DNA from: Lithobates sylvaticus
Lineage: Eukaryota; Chordata; Amphibia; Anura; Ranidae
DNA: 64,000 bases
NCBI GenBank assembly: GCA_028564925.1
Contig: CM053033.1
Span: forward strand, 85,838,468-85,902,467
Direction of reading: 5' to 3'
Below, one piece after another: positions 1 to 11,235 of this stretch. The translations under genes were made by a program, and so were the position numbers. The notes beneath the pieces were generated by a model. It saw nothing but the letters and a program-made list of their open reading frames with translations. It made no database searches and was not told the origin of the DNA. Numbering within the stretch: position 1 is the first letter of the stretch; every line of letters begins with the position of its first letter.

Positions 1-469
1 TTCTCCGGCGGACAATCCACGGGGGAAAAAGTCTGCGGGACTTTTGAAAATTAACGGACTTGCCCACACACGGAGCAGTCCGTTCATTTAGAACGTAACT
101 GCAGGTAGACGGGGCTAGCGAAGGCAGTGAATGCCGCCGTGCTAGCCCCGTCACCTGGTATGGATTTAAAGGGAATCCCCACGCCGAAAAACGGCGTGGG
201 GGTCCCCCCCAAATCCATCTCAGACCCTTATCCGAGCATGCAGCCCGGCCGGCCAGGAAATGGGTGTGGACGAGCGAGCGCCCCCTCCTCCTGAGCCGTA
301 CCAGGCCGCGTGCCCTCAACATGGGGGGTGCCCTGGGGAAAGGGGGGCCGTGAGGCCCCCCCACCCCAAAACACCTTGTCCCCATGTTGATGAGGACAAG
401 GGCCTCTTCCCGACAACCCTGGTCGTTGGTTGTCGGGGTCTGCGGGCAGGGGGCTTATAAGTCCTGTGC

Positions 470-642
470 TGGGACTTATATAGGGACAAGGGGACAGGGT
501 CACATGCTCATGTCACATGGTGACCCCGCCCCCCTATGATGTCAGTCCCGGAGGATGCTGGGACTGTGACATCATAGGGGGGCGGGGTCACCATGTTACA
601 TAAGCATGTGACACTGCCCCCTTGTCCCTATATAAGTCACAA
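470..642. promoter_or_regulatory. Symmetrical two-way promoter-like palindrome in a repeat
   Basis: The core at about 515-602 is a near-perfect inverted repeat. Each arm carries a GC box (CCGCCCCC or GGGGGCGG) next to a CRE/ATF-like site (TGATGTCA or TGACATCA). On both sides, pointing outward, lies the same TATA-containing string CCCTATATAAGTC, on the + strand at about 627-639 and on the - strand at about 474-486. This is seen directly. That it drives divergent transcription is inference. The + side is followed by a purine-rich GAA tract and an AATAAA signal near 923. Confidence 0.5.
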
Positions 643-919
643 CCCAGCGCGGCTCTGCCATTCCGGCCAGAGAGAGCGACGAGTCAACATCGGAAGAAGA
701 AGAAGAAGAGAAGAAGAAGGCGGCGGCGCAGAAAGCGACGACAGCGACAAGAACAGAAGAGACCCCGGAAGACCCCCGAAGGCGGATCGAGACCCCCAGA
801 CGACAGCGTCGACGATGAAGAAGGTAGCTGGGCTCTTCTGCTCGGTAAAAGAGCTAGGTAAAATAGCGGAGGAGTCCGGCGAGAAGACCCCCCAAGACGG
901 AAGAAGACCCCCGGAGCAG

Positions 920-930
920 TGCAATAAAAT
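920..930 (+). promoter_or_regulatory. Polyadenylation-like signal
   Basis: GCAATAAAATA followed by a T/GT-rich stretch (about 935-960) has the layout of a pol II poly(A) site. It lies roughly 290 bases downstream of the + strand TATA-like box of the repeat. Use in vivo is unproven. Confidence 0.4.
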
Positions 931-1121
931 ATTTTTAAAAATTTGTTTGTTTTTTTTATTTACACTTTACACCTTAGGTGAATGGGTAGGGGTACATCGT
1001 ACCCCATACTCATTCACATAGGGTGGGGGGCCGGGATCTGGGGGCCCCCTTATTAAAGAGGGCTCCCGGATTCCGATGTCCGGGAGCCCCGGAGTCCGGG
1101 GCTCCCGGACTCCTCAGAGGT

Positions 1122-1540
1122 CTACAGACAATTTCTTGGACTTTATGCTTTGGTTTGTGCTCTGACATGCACTGTTAACTATGGGACCTTATATAGACAA
1201 GTGTGTGCCTTTCCAAATCATGTCCAATTAACTGAATTTACCACAGGTTGACTCCAATCAAGGTGTAGAAACGTCTCAAAGATGACTAGTGGAAATAGGA
1301 TGCCCCTGAGCTAAATTTTGAGTGTCATGACAAAGGCTGTGAATACTTATGTATTAGTTTTTTTTTTGCTTTTTATTTTTAATAAATTTGCAAAGATTTC
1401 AACTTCTTTCACGTTGTCATTATGGGGTATTGTTTGTAGAATTTTGAAGAAAATAATAATGAATTTAATCCATTTTGGAATAAAGCTGTAACATAACAAA
1501 ATGTGGAAGTGCTGTGACTACATTCCGGATGCCCTGTAGA
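1122..1540 (+). mobile_element. Tc1-like transposon, 3' part
   Basis: About 420 bases match the downstream half of vertebrate Tc1 elements of the salmonid type. Recognisable landmarks are GTGTGTGCCTTTCCAAATCA, CCACAGGTTGACTCCAATCA, GTGAATACTTATGT, TTGTCATTATGGGGTATTG and ATTCCGGATGCCCTGT. The transposase-coding half is absent. The 45420-45490 copy shares the end region. It is a dead fragment. Confidence 0.8.
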
Positions 1541-2850
1541 TGACTGGTCCTCTTAATTCACATCTACATTTTTAAGAGACTGTGAGATCCAGCTCTGTGT
1601 AGATTACAGGACATTCTGTGAAAGAAACGGTCATTTTGAGGATCCAGAATGGCAGCAGACGATGTGTTATTTATTTGGTGGAAATATGTGATATATTTTC
1701 CACTGACTGCTCTGTGACGATAAACAGAGTACGTGGATAGTGTGGTGTGTCATTTGCTTCTTATGATAAATATGATTTAACTCCCTTAAATCACAGTTCA
1801 TTCAAGCAGTCACCAATGTGTTTGAATAAGAAAGCATTATGTTCAACCCAGCTGAGTATTTTTAATAGATATTCACAACCTCCCCTCTTTTTGCAGCTTT
1901 TGGTGGAATCTTTTTATTTCATCTCTGGTTTTTGCTTGGGTTTGGGCCTTTGCCAGGACCTGAGACAATGACTGGAAGATCCACCACCAACAGGGCCTAA
2001 CTGTGGGCTAAATTCCTGGTTCTGTTCTCCATTCAGTCTACTGATGCGCCATGACATCATTGCGAGGAACATTACTGTAAACTGACCGATGCTGTTTTTT
2101 TTTTTTTTGTTTCGTTTTGAATAGATAAATAATAATAATTGTGGCACAAATCTTTTCATCATTGGTTACTTTTGGATGCAGAGAGCCTGAAAATCTAATA
2201 CTAATCAAACAAATTATCCTTAAAGTGGCCCCAACAGTAATTTTAGTCTGTCTATATAACTGACATGTCATGATATACAGCAAAAGCATAATTTTTCTAA
2301 AGTTCCTTTTTAATACTTTAAAAACAGTCCCTGAGCTCTATTCCAGTGGCTTTACCTTGACTGAGATGTCCTCAGTCTGTTGGCAGAATGAAGCGTTTTT
2401 TCAGTCTACCCTTCTCTGTTATCATTCAGGCTGTACATTGTAACTTTGTAGCAGGTCACAAGGTGAGAAGCAGGGGTGGCTGATCTGTGTCAGACATTTG
2501 TGAACACAGTCTAAAACAGCACAGACACCAGAAGTAACATGACTGTATCATTTCTGATTAATCATTTTGGAAGGAAGTGGTTATACCAGGGTTATGGCTG
2601 CAGCCATGATCCTGGTATCCTCTTTTTTCAGTCAGCGACCGGCTTTCCAGTAAGAGCCCAGATAGCAAGGACAACTTGCCACAAATTTGTGGTAGTGTTG
2701 AATTGTAAGTCTGTTAACTTGCTGCACATTTTCACTGACATGTTGGACACTTGCAGAGCACTTGAAGCACAAGTTTAAATTTGCATGGCAAGTCTCTAGC
2801 AAGAGCACATTTGCAGTGGTGAGTCTACAGCATGAAAATGCAGCCACTGT
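1541..2850. other. Intronic DNA, nothing recognised
   Basis: AT-rich unique-looking sequence with only short open frames and a T-run near 2093. I see no exon, RNA gene or named repeat. Confidence 0.5.
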
Positions 2851-3932
2851 TAGAGCCGGTTCACACAGGGGCAACCCGGGATCTGACTTCAGGTCGCCTC
2901 AAGTCGTGTGGTTGAGAAAATCAATGGTAGTGAATGGAGCCATCTTAATGTACACTACTGCAGTCGCTCTGACTTCAAAAAATGTTCCTGTACGACTTCA
3001 AACCGACTTCTAGAGGACTTGTACACATTGATTTCAAGTCGCATCCCCATCTATATTGAAGTGACAATGTTGCCTCTGTAATATTAAAAACCGGCATGGG
3101 TTCCCCCTCCAAGGGCAAACCAGGCCCTTAGGTCTGGTATGGATTTTAAGGGGAACATCTACGCCGAAAAAATGGCGTGGTGGTCTCCCAAAATCCATAC
3201 CAGACCCTTATCTGAGCGTGCAGCCCGGCCGGTCAGGAAAGGGGTGGGGACGAGCGAGCGCCCCCCTCCTGAACCATACCAGGCCTCTTGCCCTCAACAT
3301 GGGGGGTGGGTGCTTTGGGGAAGGGGGCGCCCTGCGGCCCCCCACCCCAAAGCACCTTGTCCCCATTTAATGAGGACAAGGGCCTTTTCCCAACAACCCT
3401 GGCCGTTGGTTGTCGGGGTCTGCGAGCGGGGGGCTTATCGGAATCCGGGAGCCCCCAGATCCCGGCCCCCCCCCCCCTTGTAAATGAGTATGGGGTACTT
3501 TGTACCCCCCTTCCCAAAAGCACCCACCCCTCATGTTGAGGGCATGCGGCCTGGTGCGGTTCAGGAGGGGGTGGCCCTCGCTCGTCCCCACCTGAACCGT
3601 ACCAGGCCACATGCCCTCAGTTTTTTCGGCGTAGGGGTTTCCCCTTAAATCCATTCCAGACCTAAGGGCCTGGTATACTCTTGGAGGGGAACTTATGCCG
3701 TTTTTTTTTAATTTAAAATTTGGCGTGGAGTTCCCCTTCCAGAGCTGATTATTCTGTGATTGGCTATGGCCAAAGTCGCCTGGCCTGGGGGCAACTTAAA
3801 GTCGCGTTGTAAGTCGCCCCAAGTCGTGTTGAAGTTGCCCCAAGTCGCGCTGTTATTCATACTCAAGTAGTGTCCAAGTTGCCTCCAAAAGTCTTGCTGG
3901 AAGTCGTGTTGCCCCTGTGTGAACCGGCTCTA
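2851..3932. mobile_element. MITE with GAGCCGGTTCACAC ends, TA flanks
   Basis: The ends are a 25-base near-perfect terminal inverted repeat: TAGAGCCGGTTCACACAGGG at 2851 and its complement ending at 3932. Just inside lie repeated GACTTCAAGTCG-like units in both arms. If TA is the target duplication, the element is 2853-3930, which suggests a Tc1/mariner-type mechanism; this is tentative. The middle (3083-3745) is a further inverted-repeat block related to the 105-1120 repeat. No transposase is encoded. Confidence 0.65.
3083..3745. repeat. Nested palindromic GC-rich repeat
   Basis: The left arm (CCGGCATGGGTTCCCC, TCCAAGGGC, CAGGCCCTTAGGTCTGGTAT) is mirrored by the right arm, ending GGAGGGGAACTTATGCCG. 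Between the arms are two opposed copies of the block also present at 150-460. It probably inserted into, or was captured by, the surrounding MITE. Confidence 0.55.
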
Positions 3933-4409
3933 ACTCTTGTGGCGAGATGACTATTGCACAAGATAACTGAACCAGAACTTGCCTCAGACTTGCAGAATGT
4001 TCGCAAAGAAAGTTGATCTGTAGTCATGCAATGCTGACTTGCTGCAATTGTGCAACAAACTTGCGAAGCCTGGCAAGTCTAGCAATAGCTTAGCAAGTCC
4101 TTTTGAAACTTGCAGCTCAATTGTTTGCTATCTGGGAGTAACATGAGTCTTTTAATCAATTAATCAATTTTACAACATCCGTGTGAGAGCAACAATTCTA
4201 GTGCCAGAGCTCACTGTAAACTGGTAACTTGCAAAGGCTTTTAAAGCATTGCCTATGGATAATTTTAGGTACTGCAGTTTGTTACCATTTCCCAGGCGTG
4301 TGCAATTTTAGATGACATGTTTAGCATCTATTTACTCAGCGTAACATCATGTTTTATATTTTACCAATGCATTGGGTATTCTGTTGTGTTTGTGTGTACG
4401 AATATTCAT
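3933..4409. other. Intronic DNA, nothing recognised
   Basis: No gene or named repeat seen. Several imperfect short repeats of CTTGC/AGCAAGT type occur at 3960-4110. Confidence 0.4.
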
Positions 4410-5194
4410 TTAAAGTATCACTAAACCCACGTCGTAAAACACTATCAACAAAATGCTGTATTACAATGTTGTTCATACTCAGTCACTATAAGATTAATTT
4501 TCTGTATTCTGCAAAAAACCTGGTTGATCCTGCTGTTTTCCATCTCCATCTTCTGTTCATGTCCCCAATTTAGCTAGGGATTTTGCAGAGCACTGTTTGC
4601 AGCTCTGCACATGATCAGTGTTCAGTGAGTTGCTAAGCTGAGCATTTCTTCCCTATCATCTGAGCAGCCCATGTGACTATAGGGTCACACATGTGGGCCT
4701 ATACACAGTGGTAAATGACAGCCCACTCCATTATTCCTCCTCCATGCTCACTAACCAGCTAAACACAGTGGGGGCGGGATATTACATGTAAATGGATGGA
4801 GACTTCATCTCCCTCTTATTCTAAAACACAGGCTGGAAGGGCGTTACACAGTCTGTGACTGGCAGAAATCCGCCCACACCATGTTACTGCCAAAATATAA
4901 TAAAGATTTGTTTTCAAATATATATTTGTATGACAATTTAAAACAGTTAAATGATATTATTTATTTTTATTCTGTATTCCAAAGGTTGTTTTTTTTTATT
5001 TTATTTTTTTGAACATGTGACTAGAAGCTCCTGCTGCTTATGTATGTTTCCCTGCATGTGACAGCTGTATTTCAATTAGGAAAAAAGGTACTTAGATTTT
5101 TTTTTTTAAAGAAAATAATTACTGTGCCATCATCCACATACAGAAAGGGAAGGGATAATGTAAATTCAACAATGTATGTTTAGTATCATTTTAA
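4410..5194 (+). mobile_element. TTAA-flanked non-autonomous element, copy 1
   Basis: Bounded by TTAA at 4410-4413 and 5191-5194. The inner ends are AGTATCACTAAACCCAC and, on the other side, GTTTAGTATCATT, which form a short terminal inverted repeat. No coding capacity. The same sequence appears in opposite orientation from 5740 to about 6465. A TTAA target and short inverted repeats are the hallmarks of piggyBac-type MITEs (established), so that class is inferred. Confidence 0.6.
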
Positions 5195-5273
5195 GCTGAT
5201 TTTATCCCTGAAATTTGTGTTTGATAAATGGCTGTGCAAATATTGTGCAATGTACAAAATTGCAACAACCACA

Positions 5274-5483
5274 ATTTTATTCTCTGCTTTTTTTTTTAAC
5301 AGTAAAAGTTTTTTTATTTAGAAAATGACGAATACATACAGTGCATAAACAGAGTCAGAGATGCATATATACAGGTAGTCGTAATGACAAATGCATAGCA
5401 ATCAAAAACAATAGCTGCAGTGTGCTATACCTCGATAAGGAAGTGGATCAGGGCGTACAAGAGGAGCATTTTATTCTCTGCTT
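5274..5483 (-). mobile_element. Tiny 5'-truncated L1 insertion with 16-bp duplication
   Basis: ATTTTATTCTCTGCTT is present at 5274-5289 and again, identical, at 5468-5483. The 178 bases between begin with a T-run on the + strand, that is, a poly(A) tail on the - strand. This is the classic product of target-primed reverse transcription. Only the LINE 3' end was copied. The perfect duplication indicates a fairly recent event. Confidence 0.75.
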
Positions 5484-5735
5484 AGGGTCACTGCTTTCAG
5501 AAAATATTTAATCTTTGGGGTTTCTAAATAATTGTCTAGCAAAAAATGTAGATTTAAACATGTATGTGAAAAATGTCCAAATACCTCCGGGGCTGCAAAT
5601 GGATAATGCTAATTCTGCTAACCCTAAACCCTAACTACGAACGTTAACATAACCCCTATATCTATCCCATAGCTTGGACACACCTCAGAATTGAACCTTT
5701 TCTTCTTAACTTAAACCTACTTGCAGCTCTAACAT

Positions 5736-6465
5736 TTAAAGTGATACTAAACACACACACTGTTTATTTGCATTATCCCTTATGTAAATGTGGATGATGG
5801 CACTGTAATTATTTTAATAAAAAAAAATGTATCTACCTTTTTTTTTTTCCTTAAAAAAAAATACAGCTTTCACATGACCCAGGTCTTTCCCAGTCTCTGT
5901 GGGGAAACCTCTGCTGCTGGTCACATGTTCAAAATGCCTTTGGAATACAGAGTAAAAATAATATCAATAAATGGTTTTGAAAAATTCTATAAATATACAG
6001 TATATTTGAAATGATATCTTTTGAATTTGTTTTTGGCAATAATGCGTGGGCGGATTTCTACCAGTCACAGGTTGTTACACCCCTCCAGCCTGTGTCTTAG
6101 AATAACAGGGAGTAGAGGTGAAGCCTCCATCAGTCAAGACATAATATCCCACCCGGATTGTGTTTAGCTGGTTAGTGAGCATGGAGGAGGAATAAGGGAG
6201 TGGGCTGTCATTTACCACTGTGTATTCGCCCACATGTGTGACTCTATAGTCACATGGGGCTGCTCAGGTGTGATGGGGAGGAAATGCTTAGGGTAGAAAA
6301 TACACTGAAAACTAAGCATGTGTACTAGTTGCCAACACTGCTCTGTAAAATCAACCACTGCAGAGGGGACATGGACAGAAGGGGGAGACAGCGAACAGCA
6401 GGATCAACCAGGTCTTTTTCAGAATACAAAAAACGAATTTCATAGTAAGTATGAACAGCCAATAA
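5736..6465 (-). mobile_element. TTAA-flanked element, copy 2 (inverted, one end lost)
   Basis: Starts after TTAA at 5736-5739 with AGTGATACTAAACAC. From there to about 6465 it is the reverse complement of the 4414-5190 element, sharing GTGGATGATGGCAC, GCTGGTTAGTGAGCATGGAG and CATGTGTGACTCTATAGTCA. The far end does not reach a second TTAA terminus, so it is truncated. Together with copy 1 it forms a roughly 2-kb inverted repeat around a 540-base spacer. Confidence 0.6.
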
Positions 6466-7626
6466 TTATGATGAAAGCAATGTTACAGTAAAGGCCAGTG
6501 CTAGAAGTTTTTTTATTTTATTCCCAGTTGTTGACAGGGAGCCACAGTGCATTGCAGTATCCCATTCAAGCTCCAACATAAGCATTTTATGGCTTTGAAA
6601 ATTAACAGGGCGGTCACAGGAATTGTTCAGGGTACATGATTACTCCCATTGGTAGGCAGATGGGCATGTACTTGTTACCACTTCTGCAGAGGTTTAAGTA
6701 ATATGTACCTGCTTATGTATGCTAGCCAACATATGCATGCATACATTTAGCAGGAACCTACATCAGATTAGCAGATGTATCTGTGCTGGAGGCCAGTAAG
6801 GGGTTAAAGATAGTGTCCAAAAGCTGATACCAAGCCTTTATTTGACCCCCATCCTCATCTAAGATGCAGTTTTGTCGGGTAATTGTTAATGTGCTGTTGA
6901 CAAGCCCTCTGAGTGTTTTTCACAGTGGACAGGAGATTGGATATTTGACGTTGTCTTTGTCGCTTTCCTTCCAGACTGTAAGTTCAATAAGTAGGAGACT
7001 GACAGACAAACACAAGATTTTCTGTAGCATCTCTGTGTAAAGCTATGCGGAATCTTCTCTAGTGTTTACCGACTGAGAATTCCAATTGAGTTTCCTCCCA
7101 AAAATGAGCAGCAGACACTGAAAAGGTTGAAGTCATCAGCTTTATTAGGAACTGGTTACACACCAAAAGTAATCAGCCTATATTTGCTCTGCAGTAATAG
7201 AATCGCTCCTTGTTCTCCAGAGGAAAGTAAAAGTGATACTCTAGTGATGTAAAAAACAGTAAAAAACAGTAAAGTCTTCTTAGACCAGAAGGTATTCATA
7301 TCTCATTCCATTACATATCCCAAAAATAAGAGGATTATTCTTAATTTTAGGACAGTCCATAATGTCATTGCTTTACGCTCCATTGCCCAGATGCACACCC
7401 AGAACCTCCGGTGTATAGTGCAAATAAAGCCTAATATTATTCGGACAATTTGCATGCTGCGTTTAACAGCGTTTTACCGCGTTTGCGTCTAGAAGCGTTT
7501 AGTTAAGATAACATCATAAGACCCTCCCCAAGCTCAAAAACCAGTATTATTTAACTATTTCAGCCATTCTGTGAGACCAGAGTGAGTAGCAGCCGGTGAG
7601 AGAGCAGCAGTGTACTTGTATTTAGC
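6466..7626. other. Intronic DNA, nothing recognised
   Basis: No exon, RNA gene or familiar repeat seen. A short tandem of AAAACAGTAA units lies at 7247-7270. Confidence 0.4.
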
Positions 7627-8080
7627 GTGTCATTTGCCACAAGATACGGATTGTCACTTGCCACATGTTGCAAATTGTCCACTTGCCACGTCACCTGCCA
7701 CAAGTTGCGGATTGTCATTTGCCACGTCACCTGCCACAAGTTGTGGATTGTCCACTTGCCACGTCACCTGCCACAAGTTGTGGATTGTCCACTTGCCACG
7801 TCACCTGCCACAAGTTGTGGATTGTCCACTTGCCACGTCACCTGCCACAAGTTGTGGATTGTCCACTTGCCACGTCACCTGCCACAAGTTGTGGATTGTC
7901 CACTTGCCGAGTCACCTGCCACAAGTTGCAGATTGTTCACTTGCTGTGTCACCTGCCACAAGTTGCGGGTTGCCATTTTCCACGTCACCTGCCACAAGCT
8001 GTGGATTGTCCACCTGCCACCTCACCTGCCACAAGTTGTGGATTGCCCACTTGCCACGTCACCTGCCACAAGTTGTTTGT
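7627..8080 (+). repeat. 37-bp minisatellite, about 12 copies
   Basis: The unit is CACCTGCCACAAGTTGTGGA followed by TTGTCCACTTGCCACGT. Because 37 is not a multiple of 3, each unit shifts frame. The unit has no stops, so all three + frames stay open and produce artefactual Cys/His-rich ORFs of up to 187 codons. Central units are nearly identical and edge units diverged, the usual pattern of tandem-array turnover. Confidence 0.92.
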
Positions 8081-8286
8081 TCAAATCTAACAACATATGG
8101 GTCAAATTCCAATTATACGGATAACAGCAATGCTAGTGGTGTAGTGGATTGGATCAAGGGCTCATTAGGGTAAATAAATAGTCTATGAATCATTGCAAGG
8201 AATTACAAGTTTTTAAAATTTTTATTTTAATGTTTTTCCATCATTTGCCATCATTTTTGAGATTTTTAATGTCAAATAGGGCACGT

Positions 8287-9099
8287 TTAACCACTTCAGC
8301 CCCGGAGGAATTTACCCCCTTCCTGACCTGAGCACTTCGGCACTGTGTTGCTTTAACTGACAATTGCACGATCGTGCGACGTGGCTTCCAAACAAAATTT
8401 GACGTCCTTTTTTTCCCATAAATAGAGCTTTCTTTTGGTGGTATTTGATCACCCATGTGGTTTTTTTTTTTTTTTTTCGCATTAAACAAAAAAAGAGCGA
8501 CAATTTTGAAAAAAAATACGCATTTCTTACATTTTGCTATAATAAATATCCCCCAAAAACCAAAAATATATTAAACGATTTTTTTCCTCAGTTTAGGCCG
8601 ATACGTATTCGTCTACATATTTTTTCTAAAAAAAAATTGCAATAAACATTTATTGATTGGTTTGCGCAAAAGTTATAGCGTTTACAAAATAGGTGATAGT
8701 TTTATGGCATTTTTAAGAATTTTTTTTTTATTTTTTTTGACACATCAGACATTTTTGACACATTTTTGGGACCATTGTCATTTATACAGCAATCAGTGCT
8801 ATACAAATGCACTGATTCCTGTGTAAATGGCAGTGAAGGGGTTAACCACTAGGTGGCAGTGTAGGGGTTAAGTGTGTCACTAGACAGAATGGGGAGATGC
8901 TTGTTTACATTAGCATCTCCCCGTTTTTCCTCTCCGTGAGATGATCGCGGGTATCCCCGTGGCGATCGAGTCCACGGGACCGGCGATCCGACTCACGGAG
9001 CTTGCCGCCTCTTAAAGGGCAACATACAGGTACGTGATTCTACCTGTACGTGCCCTTCTGCCACAGTATATCTGCGTGAGGTGGTTGGCAAGCAGTTAA
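8287..9099 (+). mobile_element. TTAA-flanked element family 1, copy a (8291-9095)
   Basis: TTAA at both edges. The left end CCACTTCAGCCCCGG and an imperfect right end. The family core is present: CCTTTTTTTCCCATAAATAG, TTTGCGCAAAAGTTATAGCG and ACTGATTCCTGTGTAAATG. A strong GC-rich hairpin lies near the right end (8935-9002). Non-coding. Confidence 0.75.
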
Positions 9100-9619
9100 A
9101 AAAAACGCTTATAAACGAAAATGTGGCTAAATGCCGGTACCGCGTTTAGCGGCGTTTGGCGTCTGAAACGTGGAAATCTTTGGCATCTGAACTAATTTTT
9201 TTGCCTTTGAAGAAAGGCTGCTAAATGCAACTGCCTAAAAATGACTGTAAACTAAACTGTGTACATGGTCACATAGGATAACATTGAATGAGTTCAGGTG
9301 CAGTTGAAAAAAACATCCAGTTGCCTCTGAACGTCCATTTAACAGCCTCAGTGTACATGGGGCCTAACTGTGCTGCACACTGATAAGAGTGAGGGATTTT
9401 TGATTGCTTTAGTGCCTTCTCACTATAACCTGCATGGTAATACGATCTTAGTGATTTAAAAGAAATACCTTTCACATAATTTGATAAGCTGCAAGGCTTC
9501 ATTGCATATCTTCTTCTGTTCTGCAAATATTGATGCACACCTAGCTAGCACCTTCAGGAACTGATGGCCAAGTGGAAAGATTTTCCTTCACATATTAATG
9601 TATGAGATATCTTTGTTGT

Positions 9620-9992
9620 TAGCCTAGGTTTAGCCTAGTGCGATGCGGGAGCAGTGCGATTACAGCGCTGGTACCTGCATCGCTTCTCTCCCGCAGGCAG
9701 TTCACACTGCCCTCTGCGACCCGCTTCGGGTGTCATTGCATTGTTAATGACACCCCCAGAATGGTTCACAGATTGCAGTGCGAACAGGAATGAGAACACC
9801 CATGCAATCCGATTCCAGTGTGGGGAAAAACAAGTCCCTGCACCTTTTTCTGTGTGAAACCAATGTGAGTTCAGCCATACAACTTTATGGCTGAACTCGC
9901 ATTTCTCAGACGTCGCATGTGATCGGCACCTGCGGTGCAGATGCGAATTGCATGCAAAGTCTGAGATCTCAGTAGTCTGAACCTAGGCTAAA
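9620..9992. mobile_element. MITE with TTAGCCTAGGTT ends
   Basis: TTAGCCTAGGTT at 9620 is mirrored by AACCTAGGCTAA ending at 9992. The GC-richer interior between has no open frame of note. Non-autonomous; superfamily not clear. Confidence 0.6.
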
Positions 9993-10084
9993 TCTGCAAC
10001 CCTGGCATCTTTTTATATAATAGTCTTTGATGGAATCTCACATAAAATAAAAAGCCTAATAAAATAAATTTCTATATTTTGATT

Positions 10085-11031
10085 TTAACCACTTGCCACC
10101 CGCCATATAGCAGAATGATGGCGGCAAAGTGGTTTCAATATCCTGACCGGACGTCATATGACGTGATCAGTATATTGAGCCGCTGCGCGCCCCTGGGGGC
10201 GCACATCGCGGCGATCGTTGTTGCGGTGTGTCAGTCTGACACCCCGCAACTACGATCTCGGTAAAGAGTCTCCGACGGAAAACGGCTGATCACAGTGTAA
10301 ATAGGAAGAGCCGTTGATCGGCTTTTCCTCACTCGTGTCTGTCAGACGCAAGTAGAGGAGAGCCGATCGGCTGCTCCTCTGACGGGGGGTCTGTGCTGAT
10401 CGATTATCAGCGCAGCCCCCCCGAGGATGCCCACACTGGACCACCAGAGATGCCACCAGACCACCAGGGATGCCCGGCACAGGTATGCCAACCTCGACCA
10501 CCAGGGATGCCAGTCAGTGCCCACAATAGATGCCAATCAGTGCCCACAATGGGCATCACTGATTGGCATGCATTATTTGGCACTGATTGGCATCAGTACA
10601 ATACATTACACTACAATGCCGCCTATCAGTGCCCGTCCGTGCCACCTATCAGTGCCCATCCATGCCCATCCATCCTGCCTATACATGCCTATCCATGCCA
10701 CCTATCAGTGCCCATCTGTGTTGCCCATCAGTGCCACCTCAGTGCCACATATCAGTGCCCATCAATGCCACTTCATTGGTGCCACCTCATCAGTGCCCGT
10801 CAGTGCAGCCCCATCAGTGAAGGAGAAAACTTATTTCCAAAGTTTTAAAACTGAAACAAAAAAAATGCCACCAAAAGAAAGCTCTATTTGTGGGAGAAAA
10901 AAATGATAAAAATTTAGTTTGGGTACAGTCGAGTATGACCGCGCAATTGTCATTCAAAATGTGACAGTGCTAAAAGCTGAAAATGGGTCTGGGCAGGAAG
11001 GTGTTTAAGTGCCCTGTATTGAAGTGGTTAA
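10085..11031 (+). mobile_element. TTAA-flanked element family 1, copy b, with internal minisatellite
   Basis: TTAA at 10085-10088 and 11028-11031, with CCACTTGCCACC and TTGAAGTGG ends. The middle (10430-10820) is a degenerate tandem array of ATCAGTGCCCATC-like units, which keeps frames open and creates the 150-residue artefact ORFs. The right part carries the family core CACCAAAAGAAAGCTCTATT. It shares its subtype with the 23334-24268 copy. Confidence 0.75.
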
Positions 11032-11235
11032 TGTCTAACTCATACATTAGGCACGTGGTCCTCACTTGGACAGGAAGGCTGTCGCTTCCCCATGCTACTA
11101 AAAAATGTTTTTGTCTGTCCTCATCGAAGAACTATGCCCTTTTCTCCTTGTCCTGACAAGAAGTGGGGGAATATCTCCCCATTAGGGAAAAAGATTGAAG
11201 TCCTGTGTGAACTACTGGGAGAAGAATTGGTCACA

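Larger units (their letters stand above)
105..1120. repeat. GC-rich palindrome-rich repeat of unknown family
   Basis: This stretch is a chain of inverted repeats: 107-152 around GGGGCTAGC, 160-215, the promoter-like core at 470-642, and 980-1020 around GGGGTACATCGTACCCC. Its 150-460 part recurs at 3130-3440, and in inverted form at 3500-3660. Both places share GCAGCCCGGCCGG, GACGAGCGAGCG and GACAAGGGCC. Open frames here (for example 593-1021, arginine/lysine-rich) follow the purine tract and have no recognisable product. The left boundary may lie outside the window. I do not know the family name. Confidence 0.6.

Noticed and set aside
593-1021. 142-codon ORF with arginine/lysine-rich middle
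   Set aside because: Its start lies upstream of the TATA-like box, the basic residues come from a GAA/CGG tract, and no family is recognisable.
7610-8173. Cys/His-rich ORFs of 141-187 codons that look like zinc-finger repeats
   Set aside because: They come from a 37-bp tandem repeat that is open in all three frames; no start context, splice sites or real domain.
10393-10906. ORFs of 151 and 159 codons
   Set aside because: Lie in the degenerate ATCAGTGCCCATC array of a TTAA element.
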